A DNA stretch of 40,967 nt from positions 1-40,967 of the forward strand of contig JAGSHC010000024.1 of assembly GCA_023954745.1 (NCBI GenBank), in the 5' to 3' direction. Position numbers and translations under genes: made by a program. The stretch is from Deltaproteobacteria bacterium (lineage in GTDB: Bacteria > Myxococcota_A > UBA796 > UBA9615). This document shows, piece by piece, positions 8,199 to 19,146 of the stretch (its first letter is position 1; each line of letters starts with the position of its first letter). The notes beneath the pieces were generated by a model. The model was not told the DNA's origin. It did no database searches and saw nothing but the letters and a program-made list of their open reading frames with translations.

Positions 8199-8324
8199 TC
8201 AGTCCGTCGATCGTGGAGCCTGCCCCAGGTAGCGCGCGCCGTCGGCGGCTCGATAGAGCCGCTCCTCGATGAGGGGGGCGTTCGCATCGACCTTGCCCTG
8301 GCCGATGAGCTCGGCGATGGGCAT
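8199..8324 (-). CDS. 41-residue small protein
   Basis: This is a short ORF beginning MPIAELIGQGKVDANAPLI and ending QAPRSTD. The ATG at 8324 has a strong Shine-Dalgarno sequence (GGGAGGAG, 7 nt spacing), one of the best in the window. Composition and codon use look like real protein, with an acidic/basic helix (IEERLYRAADGARYL). A 12-bp palindrome GCCACGCGTGGC (8339-8350) lies directly upstream of the SD. The stop is 55 bases before the start of the unknown protein at 8143. No family is recognised. It may be a small regulator of the downstream genes or an orphan peptide; existence is likely, function unknown. Confidence 0.55.
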   Translation of the reverse strand: MPIAELIGQGKVDANAPLIEERLYRAADGARYLGQAPRSTD

Positions 8325-8338
8325 CCGGTCTCCTCCCT

Positions 8339-8350
8339 GCCACGCGTGGC
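8339..8350. promoter_or_regulatory. 12-bp palindrome before the small ORF
   Basis: GCCACGCGTGGC is perfectly symmetrical and abuts the Shine-Dalgarno sequence of the 41-residue ORF. It is also 54 bases after the stop of the hybrid kinase. It is a candidate operator or translational control hairpin. Confidence 0.35.
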
Positions 8351-8403
8351 TCACATTGCCACGGGGCAGTCAGGGCCCAGATGGGGAATCGCGGGAGGGC
8401 TGG

Positions 8404-9969
8404 CTACGGCTCGCGGCGGCTTGTCGCACCGTGAGCCGCCCGGGTCACCGCAGCGACGAGATCTTCGCGCCTGAAGGGCTTGTTGAGCACCGGGACCTCC
8501 ACCTCATCGACGAAGCCGGCGGCATCCATGGTGAACGCAGCGCCCGTCACGAAGACGAATCGTGCGGCCAGCTCGGGCCGCTGCTGCTGGACCACCGCGA
8601 AGAACTCCATGCCGGTCATGTCCGGCATCATCAGGTCACACAAGACCGCGTCGAAGGTATTGCCCTCGAGAGCCTGGAGCGCGGCTCGGCCTCCATCGAC
8701 ATCGACCACGTCCCAGTCACTGAAGACCCGGCGCAGGACGACCCGAAGAAACGGCTCGTCGTCGACGATGAGAAGCCGAAGCCGCCGGCTCGGCTCCTCG
8801 ATGTCTCGGAGGCGGACCGGCGCCGTGGAGACCCCGGAGTCCCCCGAGGTCGCCAGCGGTAGCTCGACGAAGAACGTCGTCCCCTGCCCGAGCTCGCTCT
8901 CGACCCACATGCGCCCGTCGAGCCCCGCCACGATCTGGTGGCAGACGTACAGACCCAAGCCCGTCCCGACGCCCTGAGCCTTGGTGGTCACGAACGGGTC
9001 GAAGATCCGGCCGAGGATCTCCGGGGGGATCCCGTGCCCACTGTCCTCGATGGCGATGCGCACGAGCGGACGGTCGGGTAGCTGCTTCGCCCGCACACAA
9101 ATCTGGTTTGCCGCGGCATCTCCTGGCTTGATGGCGTGAGCTGCGTTGATGACGAGGTTGAGGAACAGCTGCCCCAGCTTGCTCCGCTCGCCCCGGACAC
9201 GAAGGCCCCTTTCGATCGCGGTCTCCACCCGAGCTCGATGGCGCAGCTCGTTCTGAGCGAGCCCCAGCGTGGAGCCCAACACCTCGTCGAGCGACGTGAC
9301 TGCGTTGGTGTTCTGCCTCGAGAACGAACCCAGAGCCTGCATCACCCGCTGAATCCGGTTGGAGCCGTCGCGCGTCTGGAGGAGGAGTTCCCGCAGCGAA
9401 GGATCCGTGGTCCCCACCGCCTCGAGGGCAAAGTCGAGGTTCGCGAGGATGGTGGTCAGGGGGTTGTTGACTTCGTGAGCCACGCCCGCCGCCAGGGTGC
9501 CCACCGCAGCGAGGCGCTCTGCGAACAGCAGCTTGCCCTCCATCCGCTTGCGCTCCAGCTCGAGCTGCTTGCGCCTGGTGATGTCGACGATGGTGGCCAC
9601 CGCCCCCGTCGTGGCTCCGCCGGAATCCTTGACCGGGACCGCGGTGTAGAGCGACCAGCTGACTCCACCGTCCGGACGGCGGACCCCAATGGTGGCCGGC
9701 GGCTGCGTCTCCCCCGTCATGAGGGCCCGCGTGACGGGGTAGTCCTTCACGTCGCAGGGACTGCCGTCCTCCCAGATCGTGATGGGGGCAAAGTCCTGGG
9801 TGTACTTGCCGCTGAGCTCGTCGAAGGAGAGGCCCAGAACGCGAAGCGCCTCGTCGTTCGCCACGAGGATGGTGCCGTCGATCCGTACGTGCACCAGACC
9901 CGCAGGCATGGCTTCGATGAGGCGCCGGTTGAGCTCCTCTGTTTCGTCCTGCTCGGGTCTCTCGGCCAT
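8404..9969 (-). CDS. PAS-domain hybrid histidine kinase with C-terminal receiver
   Basis: 521 residues with no membrane segment, so probably a soluble sensor. A PAS domain spans about 15-130 (LIEAMPAGLVHVRIDGTIL), with its C-terminal PAC-like end before TRRKQLELER. The HisKA domain has phospho-acceptor His165 in AGVAHEVNNPLTTI. The ATPase domain shows the N box (NLVINAAHAI), the G1 box (DSGHGIPPE) and the G2 box (GTGLGLYVC). The receiver begins LRLLIVDDEPFLR with the acceptor Asp445 (CDLMMPD) and a conserved Lys in NKPF. The ATG at 9969 lies 16 nt after the stop of the carboxyltransferase gene; earlier in-frame starts would run into that gene. Its output may go to a separate response regulator that is not in the window. 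Confidence 0.92.
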   Translation of the reverse strand: MAERPEQDETEELNRRLIEAMPAGLVHVRIDGTILVANDEALRVLGLSFDELSGKYTQDFAPITIWEDGSPCDVKDYPVTRALMTGETQPPATIGVRRPDGGVSWSLYTAVPVKDSGGATTGAVATIVDITRRKQLELERKRMEGKLLFAERLAAVGTLAAGVAHEVNNPLTTILANLDFALEAVGTTDPSLRELLLQTRDGSNRIQRVMQALGSFSRQNTNAVTSLDEVLGSTLGLAQNELRHRARVETAIERGLRVRGERSKLGQLFLNLVINAAHAIKPGDAAANQICVRAKQLPDRPLVRIAIEDSGHGIPPEILGRIFDPFVTTKAQGVGTGLGLYVCHQIVAGLDGRMWVESELGQGTTFFVELPLATSGDSGVSTAPVRLRDIEEPSRRLRLLIVDDEPFLRVVLRRVFSDWDVVDVDGGRAALQALEGNTFDAVLCDLMMPDMTGMEFFAVVQQQRPELAARFVFVTGAAFTMDAAGFVDEVEVPVLNKPFRREDLVAAVTRAAHGATSRREP

Positions 9970-9985
9970 CCTGGGCCCCCAGGTC

Positions 9986-11548
<1,563 letters not shown>

Positions 11549-11708
11549 GTCGACTCCTGTCTGGGACGGGGAGGACGGCGATCCGGGATCGGGCAGGGGA
11601 TCGCCTTGTCCCCGGCGGCACACGATGTGCATCCTCCGGGGGAGGCAGCGCATCCTACATGACGTGTGCGCGTCGCCCGCGCGAGGGCTCGGCGCACGGC
11701 AGCGTGGA

Positions 11709-11735
11709 TATACTGCCGCCAAATCGGAGCCGCCC
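11709..11735 (+). promoter_or_regulatory. Promoter -10 and SD of the beta-helix lipoprotein
   Basis: TATACT at 11709-11714 is a near-consensus -10 element. GGAG at 11726-11729 sits 6 nt before the ATG at 11736. This predicts a short leader of about 15 nt. No convincing -35 is present. Confidence 0.5.
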
Positions 11736-14700
11736 ATGTACTCGTCCGTCCTGGCCAAGAGCCACTTGATCGCCCTACTCGTCCTCGCCATGCCCCTTTC
11801 TGGGTGCCCGGAGGGGGACGACGACGACAGCGCCGCGGAAGAAGGCGCTGTCGTGGTTTCCGGGGTCGGCTCCTTTGACAACATCCAGGACGCCATCGAT
11901 GCGGCCCCGGACTGCGCGAACATCTCCATCGCGCCCGGCATCTACGACGAGCGGCTGCAGATCGACAAGTGCATCACCATCGTCGGGGCGGGCCAGGATC
12001 AGGTCCGAATCACCGGCGGGGGCGGCGGCACCATCGTCGACATCGACCAGGTGGACGGCCCCGTGCTCCTGGCCGGGTTCCAGGTCTACGGCCCCACCGA
12101 TGAGGTCGGCACCATCCGCGGGGTGCGCGTCACGGACTCCACCAACGTCACGCTGAACGACCTGTACATCGGCTTCGAGCCCGACCCGGCGACGAACATC
12201 GACAACGGCAACGTGGGGGTGGACGTCTCGCGCTCCACGGTCGTCATCGCCGACACCACCATTCAGCGCGTCGGCTTCGGCAGCGAGGTGGGCGGCGCCT
12301 GCGTCCAGGCCCAGACCGACTCGGACATCTCCATCGAGGGCAGCACCCTGGAAGGCGGCGGCTCCTTCGGCGTGCACGCCGTGGGCGGCTCGCTCTACAT
12401 GAAGGACACCGAGGTCCTCGCCACCAACCGAAGCACCGGCGCCCAGCAGTTCGAGGCCGATGGTTCTGGCATCTACGCCGAGGACTTCAGCGAGGGCGTC
12501 ACCCTCGACAACGTCACCGTCATGAACGGCAGCTTCGTCGCTGCCTGGATGGATGTCCCCTCCCTGACCGTCAACGGTGGCTCCTTCGGTAGCTTCGCCT
12601 ACGGCGTGTACCTCCCCGGCGACCCCGCCTCGGCGTCGGGCCGCAACATGACCGTCACGGGAGCGACCTTTACCGACCTCGTGCAGCTGGGCGTGCTCTC
12701 CGTCGCCTCCGCCGTGATCACCGGGAACACCTTCGTCCTCGCCACGGGCGCCACGGACCTCGCCCTGAACCGGCCCTACGGCGCGCTGCGGGTCGTGGCA
12801 CCGGGAGGCACCGCGGACATCTCGGGCAACATCATCTCCGGCACCGGGAGCGTCGACTCCATCCGCGTCCTCGGGAACACGAACGACGGCAACGTCTCGC
12901 TGGCGACCATCTCGGCCAACACCGTGGAGAACGTGGTCGCCGCCAACGGCATCCAGGTGGTCCAGGCCGACCAGGCCATCATCGAGGACAACATCGTCAG
13001 CGGTGTAGACCACGCCTACCACATCGACAACGACAACCCAGGGAACAACGGCCTCATCGTCAACGGCTTCGGCCTCGCCTGCTTCCAGGTCGACGACTGC
13101 GCCACCTCGAACAACGAGATCAGCGGCGCCGAGTTCGCAAACCTCGTCATCGTCAACTCGTTCTTCACGTCCGTCGACGACACCCTGAACGGCGCCACCT
13201 GGCGCGCGGCCCAGGTAGAGCAGAGCCAGGGCAGCTTCACGAACCTCACCGTCGCCGACAGCCAGGGTGTGGGCGTGACCTTCATCGACTCGACGGTGGA
13301 GATCGAGACCAGCAGCTTCACCGGCCAGCTGCGCGGCACCACCTTCCGAGACTTCGATGGCAACGAAGACCCCCTCCCCGAGGACATCCAGTACCTGTTC
13401 GGCGGCGACGCCATCGAGAACTTCAGCCAGGGTTCGGCGGCGTTCCTGAGCATCACCGACAGCGTCTTCACGGACAACGTCGACAGCGCCCTCGTCAGCC
13501 AGGACAGCCAGCTGGTCTTCACCGGCAACACCCTGACGAACAACGGCTACGAGTACGACGACGGCAGCGGGATCGTCCTCGGACCGACGTCTGCCCTCCA
13601 GGTGTTCCGCGGCGACCCCCAGGCGGTCAACGGCCCCCTCATCCAGAACAACATCATCGACGGCAACGAGGGCGCCTGGGCGGTGAACATCAACGGCGCC
13701 ATCGGCGCGCAGTTCATCGGCAACACGGTCTGTGGCGGCGACTCGGCGGGCCTGTTCTTCTCTGGGAACAGCGGCGGTCTCATCAGCAACAACTGGATCG
13801 GGACCAGCCCGGCCGGTGACATGACCTCGTGCGATGACCTCGAGTGGACCTACCAGGTCTACCTCTCGGGCAACGACGCCGAGACGGCGCTGGAGACCAT
13901 CGAGGTGTCCGACAACCAGCTCGGCAACGCCGCCGCGAGCTACGGCTTCTTCATGAGCGCGCTCGGCGACTTCCTCTTTGCTGACAACGTCGTGGACGGT
14001 GGCACCATCGCCGGCATCCGGGCCGCGGCCACGCTCCCGTCGGGTCTCACCGGAGACAACGACGGCGACGGCGCGGCGGAATACCAGGGCGACTGCAACG
14101 ACGACGACCCGCTGGTCTGGTGGAACCGCTCGACGCAGATGGGCGCCCCCGAGGTCGCTGGAGACGGCCTCGACAACGACTGCGATGGCATCGCGGACGA
14201 CGGCCTCGACACGTCGGACGGGGACGGCGACGGCTACTCCATCGCCGACGGCGACTGCGACGACGTCGACCCCGCCGTGAACCCCGGTGCCATCGAGATC
14301 GTCGGCAACTTCAAGGACGACGACTGTGCCTTGTGGGCCAGCCCCAACGGGACCGAACAGCCGTCACGCTGGGCCGACCACGACGGAGTGATTCCGGTGC
14401 CGTCCCTGACGCTCGAGGGCAACACGTTCACAAACCTCGGAGCCGGGCTCGACCTCGACGGCGCCCAGGTGGTCCTGAGCAGCGGCGCCTTGGGCGACAA
14501 CCCCAACGTGTTCGACGGGATGGCCGGCAACGGCATGGTCGTCGACGACTGGATCTGGAGCAGCTCGACCCCCGAGCAGCAGGCCGGCTCGATGGTGATC
14601 GAGGAAGGCACGAGCTTCCTCAACGTGGGGGGCGACTGCGTCGTCGTTCAAGGCGAGGGCACGACTGTCGAAGCGGACGGTGTGACCTTCGCAGGCTGCG

Positions 14701-15425
14701 GTGGCAGCGCGGTGAGCATGTACGACGAAGGAGTCGTCACCCTCGAAAGCGTCATCATCGACAGCCCCGGAGACGCGGGCGTGGAGCTCGGCGCAGGGAG
14801 CATCGACATGATTGGCGGCTCCATCGACGGGGCCGCGGACGGCATCGTCAGCCAAGGCGGTGTGCTCGTCGCGGACGGCGTGACCATCTCCAACTCCACG
14901 AACGACGGCGTCCGGGTGCTCAGCTCCGGCGTGTCGACGGGTGACGTGACGATCCTCGGCGGGTCCATCACCGGCTCTCTCGGCGACGGCGTCGAGGTGC
15001 AGACGGGCGACGCCACCCTGGACGCGACCACCATCTCGTCCTCCGGCCTCGCCGGAGTCCATGCCCTCAGCGGCACGGTCTCCGCCGTCAACGTGCTCGT
15101 CAATGGTGCTGATGTCGGCGTGAGCATCGGCGGCGCAGCAGCGGTCACCCTGCTGGGCTGCACCATCGACACCACGGCGGGCCCAGGCGTCGAGCAGGTC
15201 GCAGGCACCCTCTCCATGACGAACGGAACCATCCAGAACTGTGGTGGCGACGGGGTCCTGGTGACGGGCGCCTCCGCCCTGAACATGGACGGCCCAGGCG
15301 TCATGGACAACGCCGGATACGGAATGTCCTGTGGCCCGGCGGTGACGTCGACGACCTGCAGCATCAGCGCATCCAACAACGCCCTGGGCGACCTCGACGG
15401 ATGTGGGTTCTGCACGATTCAGTAG
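11736..15425 (+). CDS. Giant beta-helix surface lipoprotein with MopE-type motifs
   Basis: 1229 residues. The signal peptide ends in LSGC with lipobox Cys24, followed by an acidic linker ([12 protein letters not shown]). Residues about 40-770 and 870-1220 are repetitive right-handed beta-helix (pectate-lyase-like NosD/PbH1 repeats; many 'GNxF', 'ISGN', 'NNxI' turns). The start, [20 protein letters not shown], is typical of the first coil. Between the helical blocks lie two MopE-type putative calcium/metal-binding motifs ([14 protein letters not shown] near 774-790 and [16 protein letters not shown] near 827-845). Such motifs occur in surface proteins of methanotrophs and myxobacteria. It should be anchored in the outer membrane, perhaps for binding or degrading polysaccharide, but no catalytic residues can be named. 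The gene divergent to it encodes the carboxyltransferase. Confidence 0.85.
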   Translation: MYSSVLAKSHLIALLVLAMPLSGCPEGDDDDSAAEEGAVVVSGVGSFDNIQDAIDAAPDCANISIAPGIYDERLQIDKCITIVGAGQDQVRITGGGGGTIVDIDQVDGPVLLAGFQVYGPTDEVGTIRGVRVTDSTNVTLNDLYIGFEPDPATNIDNGNVGVDVSRSTVVIADTTIQRVGFGSEVGGACVQAQTDSDISIEGSTLEGGGSFGVHAVGGSLYMKDTEVLATNRSTGAQQFEADGSGIYAEDFSEGVTLDNVTVMNGSFVAAWMDVPSLTVNGGSFGSFAYGVYLPGDPASASGRNMTVTGATFTDLVQLGVLSVASAVITGNTFVLATGATDLALNRPYGALRVVAPGGTADISGNIISGTGSVDSIRVLGNTNDGNVSLATISANTVENVVAANGIQVVQADQAIIEDNIVSGVDHAYHIDNDNPGNNGLIVNGFGLACFQVDDCATSNNEISGAEFANLVIVNSFFTSVDDTLNGATWRAAQVEQSQGSFTNLTVADSQGVGVTFIDSTVEIETSSFTGQLRGTTFRDFDGNEDPLPEDIQYLFGGDAIENFSQGSAAFLSITDSVFTDNVDSALVSQDSQLVFTGNTLTNNGYEYDDGSGIVLGPTSALQVFRGDPQAVNGPLIQNNIIDGNEGAWAVNINGAIGAQFIGNTVCGGDSAGLFFSGNSGGLISNNWIGTSPAGDMTSCDDLEWTYQVYLSGNDAETALETIEVSDNQLGNAAASYGFFMSALGDFLFADNVVDGGTIAGIRAAATLPSGLTGDNDGDGAAEYQGDCNDDDPLVWWNRSTQMGAPEVAGDGLDNDCDGIADDGLDTSDGDGDGYSIADGDCDDVDPAVNPGAIEIVGNFKDDDCALWASPNGTEQPSRWADHDGVIPVPSLTLEGNTFTNLGAGLDLDGAQVVLSSGALGDNPNVFDGMAGNGMVVDDWIWSSSTPEQQAGSMVIEEGTSFLNVGGDCVVVQGEGTTVEADGVTFAGCGGSAVSMYDEGVVTLESVIIDSPGDAGVELGAGSIDMIGGSIDGAADGIVSQGGVLVADGVTISNSTNDGVRVLSSGVSTGDVTILGGSITGSLGDGVEVQTGDATLDATTISSSGLAGVHALSGTVSAVNVLVNGADVGVSIGGAAAVTLLGCTIDTTAGPGVEQVAGTLSMTNGTIQNCGGDGVLVTGASALNMDGPGVMDNAGYGMSCGPAVTSTTCSISASNNALGDLDGCGFCTIQ

Positions 15426-15463
15426 TCGATGCCTCGGGCCGAGCCCCCGCTCCCCACCTCCCG

Positions 15464-15475
15464 TAGGATGAACAG
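15464..15475 (+). promoter_or_regulatory. Putative leaderless promoter (TAGGAT, 6 nt before GTG 15476)
   Basis: TAGGAT at 15464-15469 then GAACAG, then the GTG start. It lies 38 bases after the stop of the preceding lipoprotein, so the ATPase can be transcribed independently. No usable SD is present. Confidence 0.5.
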
Positions 15476-17182
15476 GTGGCACGTCTCGACACCATCCTGA
15501 GGGCCGTTGCGGCCGAGAACGCCGACGGGCTCCGGCTCGCCTCCGGCTCCCCTCCCGTCATGATCTTCGGCACCTCCGCGGGTCCGATGAAGCTGCCTCC
15601 GTTCACGGACCGGCAGATGATGGAGTTCGTCCGGGAGCTGACGACCCCCGCGGACCTGGCGGAGCTGCACCAGGATGGGTCGATCGAACTCCACTACGAG
15701 TACCTCGACCAGCTTTACTCCTGCACCATCGAGGCCGGGGAGGGCGGTGGGTTCCGGGTCGACTTCGAGGTGCGGAGCCCCGACGACTACACCGACAGCC
15801 AGTACCAGCAAGAGGTGGTGCAGGCCGACCACTTCGGGGACATCGCCATCGTCGATCCGGTGGACTACGGCGGCGCTGGAGCCCGGGGGCCCGCCATGGG
15901 TCCGCTCGATGGCCCTGCGGCAAAGCCCCCTCCGTTCCGGCCCCTGGACCCCCAAGACGGCGGGCTGAAGGACGTCGGGGCGCCGAGCATGGGCTCCACG
16001 CCCACGCGGGGGAGCACTCGCCCGGCAGTTTCGATCCACTACACGCGCGAGGAGGCCACCGCGCCACCGACGTTCGGTGATCAGCTCAGCCAGGAGGCGT
16101 TTCACACGCTGCTGCGGTGGATGGTGGAGCAACAAGCCACCGACATGCACATCACGCCGCGCTTCCCACCGACGCTGCGAGTGGACAACGTCTTCCAGCC
16201 TTCCCAGGCCCGCCAGCTCAGCCCAGAGGAGGTGGAGAGGCTCCTCTACTCCATCCTCAGTCCCCGAGAGCGCGCCCACTTCGAGGAGGAGAGCTCCGTC
16301 GACCTGTCGTACCAGGTCGAGAATCTGGGTCGGTTCCGAATCAACGTGTTTCGCCAGATGTATGGAATGTCGGCGGCGATTCGACTCATCAGCGGCTCCA
16401 TCGGCTCGCTGGATGAGCTGCACCTGCCCCCAGAGCTGCTGTGGATCACGAGCCAGGACACCGGCCTCGTGCTGTTCACTGGGCCCACCGGCTCAGGAAA
16501 GTCGACCACGATGGCTGCCCTCATCGAGCAGATGAACCGGACACGCCAGCTCCACGTCCTGACCCTCGAAGCCCCCATCGAGTATCTGTTCTCGAACCAG
16601 AAGTGCCTCATCCAACAGCGGGAGGTCGGGACCCACACGAAGTCCTTCGAGCAGGGCCTCAAGGACGCGCTTCGTGAGAACCCCGACGTCATCATGGTGG
16701 GCGAGCTAAGGGACTATGAGACGGTGCAGATGGCGATGTCGGCATCCGAGACCGGGCACCTGATCCTCGCCACCATGCACGCCGCGACGACAAACAACGC
16801 CATCTCCCGTCTGATCGACGTGTTCCCCGACTCCCTCAAGGACGGCGCCCGCGCGATGATCTCCGACGTGTTGACCGGGGTCGTGAACATGCGTCTCCTG
16901 ACTCACTCCTCAGGCCGCGGGCTGGTCCCGGTGGTCGAGATGCTCAAGAACAACCACGCCGTCGCGGCCACAATCCGCGAGGGCAAGATGCACCAGCTCA
17001 GGCAGGTCTTGTCGACGTCCTCGACCGAGGGCATGTGGATGTTCGAGCGGTACCTCGCCAATCTCTTCCTCAGGCATGAGGTGTCCTACGAGGACGCCTT
17101 CCGGGTCGCCCCGGACAAGCGCCTCTTCGATCAGATGGTCGACACCGCAAAGAAGGTCAAGGCGAAGGCCCGAGGCAAGTAG
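15476..17182 (+). CDS. PilT-like secretion/retraction ATPase with extra N-terminal domain
   Basis: 568 residues; typical PilT is about 350. The C-terminal 360 residues are a PilT/PilU-type hexameric ATPase. Walker A is GPTGSGKST (336-344), the Asp box is TLEAPIEYLF with Glu365 kept, atypical Walker B is DVIMVGELRD (about 404), and the His box is GHLILATMHA. In the Asp box the usual 'EDPIE' reads 'EAPIE'. A standard PilT N-domain (TDMHITPRFPPTLRVDNVFQ) lies at about 215-310. Residues 1-105 look like a second, degenerate copy of that N-domain (ADGLRLASGSPPVMIFG). A Pro/Gly-rich linker joins the two. PilT powers type IV pilus retraction, but without pilus genes nearby the partner is unknown. Confidence 0.85.
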   Translation: MARLDTILRAVAAENADGLRLASGSPPVMIFGTSAGPMKLPPFTDRQMMEFVRELTTPADLAELHQDGSIELHYEYLDQLYSCTIEAGEGGGFRVDFEVRSPDDYTDSQYQQEVVQADHFGDIAIVDPVDYGGAGARGPAMGPLDGPAAKPPPFRPLDPQDGGLKDVGAPSMGSTPTRGSTRPAVSIHYTREEATAPPTFGDQLSQEAFHTLLRWMVEQQATDMHITPRFPPTLRVDNVFQPSQARQLSPEEVERLLYSILSPRERAHFEEESSVDLSYQVENLGRFRINVFRQMYGMSAAIRLISGSIGSLDELHLPPELLWITSQDTGLVLFTGPTGSGKSTTMAALIEQMNRTRQLHVLTLEAPIEYLFSNQKCLIQQREVGTHTKSFEQGLKDALRENPDVIMVGELRDYETVQMAMSASETGHLILATMHAATTNNAISRLIDVFPDSLKDGARAMISDVLTGVVNMRLLTHSSGRGLVPVVEMLKNNHAVAATIREGKMHQLRQVLSTSSTEGMWMFERYLANLFLRHEVSYEDAFRVAPDKRLFDQMVDTAKKVKAKARGK

Positions 17183-17194
17183 GGACGCGCCTGC

Positions 17195-18286
17195 TCAGCG
17201 GGAGGGGTAGTCCACCACCCAGCTGACTCCTTCGGTGGAGCGGCGGAGCATCGTCGAGCGCATCGCTCCTTCGGGCCGCGGCGGCAGCGCAATCTCCCCC
17301 TCGAGGTTCGCCACCCGGAAGCGCGTGGCGCTCGGGAGCGCTGGCTGCCCTCCGTCCTCAGAGCCTGGCTCCCACAGCGGAAGGCGGTCGCCACCGACTC
17401 CTTCGATGGTGGAGGGGTCCGCCTCGGAGGGGAAGGCAAAGAAGCGACTCGCGCCGATGAGCGCATCGTCTGCGGGCTCTCCGTCGACGACGACGCCCAC
17501 GGGACTCGTCCAGTGCACCCCGTCCGAGCCGTCGACCCGGAACGGGCCGAGGGGAAACGCACCGGGGACCTGGGGCATCAGCTCGAAGTGCACGGTGCGC
17601 TGCACGTACTCACGCCCCCCGGCTTCTCCCCGAGAGAAGGTCTCCCGTCGCGACTGGATGACGAAGTGCTGGAGACCACGATCCCGCCCGAGGGAGAGCT
17701 GCGCCGCCGAGACGGAGAGGGGCGCGCGGTTGAGCTGCATGACCGCGATGCTCAGGGTCAAGGGCTCCCCGACCCTCACGCGCCCGCTATCCAGCTGCAC
17801 GACGACGTCTTCTTCAGCGCGAGACAACACTCCTGCGGCGAGAAAGACCGCGACGCGGTGGTCCTCGAGCAGCGCGGAGAGGTCTGCGTCATCGCGCACG
17901 TCGTCGGCTCCGTAGCCGCCCGACATCACGGCCCTCTGGAGCCAGGCGATGGCGGCGTCGCGGTCTCCCAGGCGCGCGTGCGCACACGCGAGGTTCCAAG
18001 CAGCGGTCGCCAGGCCCGGATCGACCCCGACGGCGAGCTTGCCGTGGACCAGGGAGCGCTCGACATCTTCGACGAGCAGGAAGGCGTGGGACAGGGTGGC
18101 GCGAGCCAGCGCGTCGTCCGGCGCGGCGTCCAAGCGCCTCAGGAGGGGGGCGATGGCATCAGCCGGCGCCCCGGCGGCGATGGCGCTCTGGGCCGTCTCG
18201 ATGACGGCGCGGCCTGCGTCCTCTGCCTCCTGCCCCGGGCCACACCCGATCAGAGCCGCGACGAGGAGCCAGAGCAGTGATCTCAC
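17195..18286 (-). CDS. TPR-containing lipoprotein with BatD-like domain
   Basis: 363 residues. A lipoprotein signal is present (MRSLLWLLVAALIGC, Cys15). Residues 25-150 form TPR-like helices (RATLSHAFLLVEDVERSLVH, then TAAWNLACAHARLGDRDAAI). The C-terminal half is beta-rich and resembles BatD/oxygen-tolerance immunoglobulin-like domains (VVVQLDSGRVRVGEPLTLSI, the common 'vG..ftl.i.v' opening). The role is probably a periplasmic or outer-membrane scaffold. The start overlaps the stop of the YfiH-type gene by ATGA, so it is the second gene of a coupled pair. It converges on the PilT-like gene with a 12-base gap. Confidence 0.7.
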   Translation of the reverse strand: MRSLLWLLVAALIGCGPGQEAEDAGRAVIETAQSAIAAGAPADAIAPLLRRLDAAPDDALARATLSHAFLLVEDVERSLVHGKLAVGVDPGLATAAWNLACAHARLGDRDAAIAWLQRAVMSGGYGADDVRDDADLSALLEDHRVAVFLAAGVLSRAEEDVVVQLDSGRVRVGEPLTLSIAVMQLNRAPLSVSAAQLSLGRDRGLQHFVIQSRRETFSRGEAGGREYVQRTVHFELMPQVPGAFPLGPFRVDGSDGVHWTSPVGVVVDGEPADDALIGASRFFAFPSEADPSTIEGVGGDRLPLWEPGSEDGGQPALPSATRFRVANLEGEIALPPRPEGAMRSTMLRRSTEGVSWVVDYPSR

Positions 18287-18969
18287 GGTCGCGCGGCCAG
18301 GGCGATGGTCGCCCGCATGCGCCCGGACCGCTCCCCATCCCGCCGATACGAGTCATACCTGGTGGGCTCCGAGAAGGTGCATCCCCCGACGTCCTCGATT
18401 TGGGCGTCGGGGACACCGGCCTGGCGAAGGAGCGCGCGATTCGCGGAACGCAGGTCCACGTGGGGTCGTCCGCGAGGACCGAGCACGACCCGGAGGTCTT
18501 CGTCGGTGAGACCCGTCGCCTTGAGTCCTTGGACGACCTCCGGCCCTACCTCGAAGCGGTCACGGGAGATGCAGGGCCCGATGGCGGCAAAGACGCGCGA
18601 CGGCTCGACTCCGAGTTCCCGGCGGGCGAATGCCAGGGAGGCGCCGACGATGTCCGCAGCCGTTCCCCGCCAACCGGCGTGCACCGCACCCACGGCCCTC
18701 GGCTCCGGGCTCCAGAGGAGGATGGGCACACAGTCCGCGACCCGCACCGCGACGGGCAGATCCGGATCCGAGGTCCACAGGGCGTCCCCGGCCTCGGGAT
18801 TCTCGGGCCATCTCGCGCCCGGGCTCCGATAGACGCGGTGACTTTCGGCGCCGTGCACCTGGGTGTCACACACGACGGCGCGCGGCGGCTCGACCCCGCG
18901 CAAAGCAAAGCCACAAAGGGATAGTTGGGGGTTCGACCAGGTCGGACTCTCGTGCGACGTGCGCGGCAT
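18283..18969 (-). CDS. YfiH-family (DUF152) purine nucleoside phosphorylase / multicopper-oxidase-like
   Basis: 228 residues. The family's three metal ligands are present in order: His in TQVHG, Cys in VADCVPILLW and His in VGAVHAGWRGTA. The closing IEDVGGCTFSEPTRYDSYRRDG is also typical. Members act on purine nucleosides (adenosine, inosine) and some edit peptidoglycan precursors. The protein is short at its N-terminus because the usual opening loop with the 'SLNLG' segment is missing. ATG 18969 is used because no family sequence lies further upstream and TAGGCT is 8 nt before it. The next gene (BatD-like) overlaps by 4 bases. Confidence 0.88.
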   Translation of the reverse strand: MPRTSHESPTWSNPQLSLCGFALRGVEPPRAVVCDTQVHGAESHRVYRSPGARWPENPEAGDALWTSDPDLPVAVRVADCVPILLWSPEPRAVGAVHAGWRGTAADIVGASLAFARRELGVEPSRVFAAIGPCISRDRFEVGPEVVQGLKATGLTDEDLRVVLGPRGRPHVDLRSANRALLRQAGVPDAQIEDVGGCTFSEPTRYDSYRRDGERSGRMRATIALAARP

Positions 18970-18983
18970 CGCGAAAGAGCCTA
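18970..18983 (-). promoter_or_regulatory. Putative near-leaderless promoter (TAGGCT, 8 nt before ATG 18969)
   Basis: On the minus strand TAGGCT (18983-18978) is followed by 8 nt and the ATG. This is the same class as the 6-nt sites but would leave a leader of about 2 nt. Confidence 0.4.
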
Positions 18984-19027
18984 GCCGGGATGCACTGAAT
19001 CCCTGTTCACCGTGCAGATAAAGGCAT

Positions 19028-19057
19028 TTGACAGGGAACCGTGCACGGCCGTAGTTT
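19028..19057 (+). promoter_or_regulatory. Sigma-70 promoter, TTGACA-N18-TAGTTT
   Basis: A perfect -35 (TTGACA, 19028-19033), an 18-base spacer and -10 TAGTTT (19052-19057) form the clearest housekeeping promoter in the window. It drives the Asp-rich lipoprotein at 19147 with a leader of about 80 nt. It shows that TANNNT works as the -10 in this genome. Confidence 0.7.
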
Positions 19058-19146
19058 CCGGCGCTGATGAGGTACCGGGCCTCTCGCAAATGACTCGCGG
19101 CACCCCGGAAGGAACCAGGTGGAGATCCCACCGAACGGAGATGAAT

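Noticed and set aside
7166-8287. Longer start (8287) for the unknown protein upstream of glgP
   Set aside because: The extra 48 residues overlap the 41-residue ORF in another frame and look like out-of-frame Arg/Pro/Ser sequence. GTG 8143 fits the leaderless rule.
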